Assembly (NCBI RefSeq): GCF_014636865.1
Contig: NZ_BMER01000001.1
Coordinates: forward strand, 732,718-796,717
DNA length: 64,000 nucleotides
Source: Parapedobacter pyrenivorans
GTDB lineage: Bacteria > Bacteroidota > Bacteroidia > Sphingobacteriales > Sphingobacteriaceae
Direction of reading: 5' to 3'
The translations under genes and the position numbers were made by a program. Shown here piece by piece: positions 63,014-64,000 of the stretch (position 1 is its first letter; the number at the start of each line of letters is the position of its first letter). The notes below the pieces were generated by a model. The model worked only from the letters and a program-made list of their open reading frames with translations, had not been told where the DNA came from and did not search any database.

Positions 63014-64000
63014 CTACTTTCTTACCACACGGTCGAGGATAGCGATATACAGGCGGATTCCCTCAGCTATTTCATCGACATGGATAAATTCATCGGCCAT
63101 GTGTGAGCGGGCGGAATCACCTGGTCCAAGCTTTAACGACGGGATATCGAGTAGCGCCTGATCACTGGTAGTGGGCGATCCATACGTAGTACGCCCAAGT
63201 GCAAGGCCGGCTTGTACTACCGGGTGGTCTTTAGGTATCGAAGAAGGTTTAAGCCGCATGGACCTCGGCTTTACTTCACAACTTACATGTTGGCGGATGA
63301 TATCAAGAACTTCCTCATTTCGGTATGCATCCGTTACCCGGATATCCACAACGAACTCGCAGGTCGCAGGCACCACATTGTGTTGCGATCCGGCTTGGAT
63401 AACCGTTACACTCATCTTGACGGTGCCAAACTCATCAGATTCTTTAGGAAAACGATAGCTGATGAACCATTCGATATCCTTAAGTGCTTTGTAAATGGCA
63501 TTATCTCCCTCCTCGCGGGCTGCATGCCCCGCTTTACCATGGGCTATGCAGTCCAATACCATCAGTCCGCGTTCGGCAACGGCCAATTGCATGAGCGTCG
63601 GCTCTCCCACAATGGCAAAATCTAACGGGCCCAAATCGGGAATGACCAGTTCCAATCCGTTGATTCCAGAGATTTCTTCCTCTGCTGTAGCCGCGATGCA
63701 TAAATTATAGGTGAGCCCTTCCTGTGAATAGAAATATAAAAAAGTGGCTATTAAGGACACTAAACACCCACCTGCATCATTACTGCCTAGTCCATACAAT
63801 TTGCTGTCGGTGATGTCGGGCGAAAAGGGATTACGGGTATAGCCAGTATTGGGCTTTACAGTGTCGTGATGGGAATTGAGCAGAATGGTAGGCTTTTTTG
63901 AATCAAAAAACTTATTAAACGCCCACACATTATTCACCTTTCGGTAGGTACGGACGCTTCGTTGCTGCAAAAATCGCTCAATCGTATCTCCGGTCTGGCT
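63014..64000 (-). CDS. M20 family metallo-hydrolase, ArgE-like deacetylase (N-terminus outside the window)
   Basis: The frame is open at base 64000, so the start lies beyond the right edge; 328 codons are visible. It is an M20 dizinc amidohydrolase: LLNSHHDTVKPN holds the first metal histidine, LYGLGSNDAGGCL the bridging aspartate, and AATAEEEISG the catalytic and metal glutamates. The later lid domain is complete, with MSVTVIQAGSQHNVVPATCEF. The pattern matches the Bacteroidota ArgE-type acetylornithine/acetylcitrulline/succinylornithine deacetylases. No other arginine genes are visible here, so the pathway is inferred from family only. Confidence 0.88.
   Translation of the reverse strand, partial: SQTGDTIERFLQQRSVRTYRKVNNVWAFNKFFDSKKPTILLNSHHDTVKPNTGYTRNPFSPDITDSKLYGLGSNDAGGCLVSLIATFLYFYSQEGLTYNLCIAATAEEEISGINGLELVIPDLGPLDFAIVGEPTLMQLAVAERGLMVLDCIAHGKAGHAAREEGDNAIYKALKDIEWFISYRFPKESDEFGTVKMSVTVIQAGSQHNVVPATCEFVVDIRVTDAYRNEEVLDIIRQHVSCEVKPRSMRLKPSSIPKDHPVVQAGLALGRTTYGSPTTSDQALLDIPSLKLGPGDSARSHMADEFIHVDEIAEGIRLYIAILDRVVRK

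Noticed and set aside
1-64000. CRISPR arrays, tRNA or rRNA genes, insertion sequences, prophage or integrase genes
   Set aside because: Looked for in the gaps and on both strands; no repeat-spacer pattern, cloverleaf, transposase or integrase was seen.

Overview
The window looks like a chromosomal segment of a Bacteroidota bacterium, probably of the Sphingobacteriaceae (Pedobacter/Parapedobacter-like; the genus is a guess). The reasons are two SusC/SusD pairs, an ECF sigma/FecR/STN-SusC signalling set, a GH97 enzyme, many lipoproteins, promoters of the Bacteroidota type (TTG, about 18-21 bp, TAnnTTTG) and base composition near half GC. I see no tRNA, rRNA, CRISPR array, insertion sequence or prophage. 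Several starts were moved from an upstream TTG to an internal ATG where signal peptide, family start or promoter position supported it.

Layout. (1) 1-1424: the N-terminal part of a DUF255 thioredoxin-like protein (runs off the left edge) and a SixA-like phosphatase. (2) 1586-16761: a surface-glycan island of about 14 genes: two Stealth phosphotransferases around a UDP-glucuronate 4-epimerase, a GT11 fucosyltransferase, several GT2 enzymes, a GT2-GT4 fusion, a WbsX/GH99-like protein, and methyltransferase-like proteins. No priming transferase, flippase, polymerase or export gene is visible. (3) 17087-22896: an AraC regulator and a four-gene hydroxyproline catabolic operon (deaminase, semialdehyde dehydrogenase, epimerase, D-hydroxyproline oxidase) that would turn trans-4-hydroxy-L-proline into 2-oxoglutarate. 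(4) 22897-26278: uvrB, upp and a YkuK/DUF458 gene.

(5) 26289-35749 (minus strand): ECF sigma factor, FecR anti-sigma factor, STN-containing SusC, SusD, Tat-exported Gfo/Idh/MocA oxidoreductase and a lipoprotein TIM-barrel isomerase-like enzyme. This glycan locus has redox enzymes but no hydrolase, which fits an oxidise-then-eliminate glycoside cleavage route. (6) 36108-48131 (minus strand): GH97, beta-propeller phytase with its TonB-dependent receptor, a large SGNH / PVC-type beta-propeller / HEAT / type-1 copper fusion lipoprotein, and a GH20 hexosaminidase. (7) 48258-62122 (plus strand): a beta-glucan (laminarin-type) utilisation locus with a membrane-spanning SusR-like LuxR regulator, SusC, SusD, PKD lipoprotein, GH16, GH30, GH5 with a C-terminal binding module, and an esterase. 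Two copies of an 18-bp element made of ATTGTAG-type direct repeats with 11-bp period lie between regulator and susC. (8) 62112-64000 (minus strand): YbjQ-family protein, PepSY-like lipoprotein, and an M20 deacetylase (ArgE-like) that runs off the right edge.

The observations most worth following are the 18-bp operator pairs before susC, the redox-only SusCD locus, the copper-for-heme PVC-type fusion, and two small intergenic fragments that look like remnants of gene ends (35934-36088 and 42304-42352).
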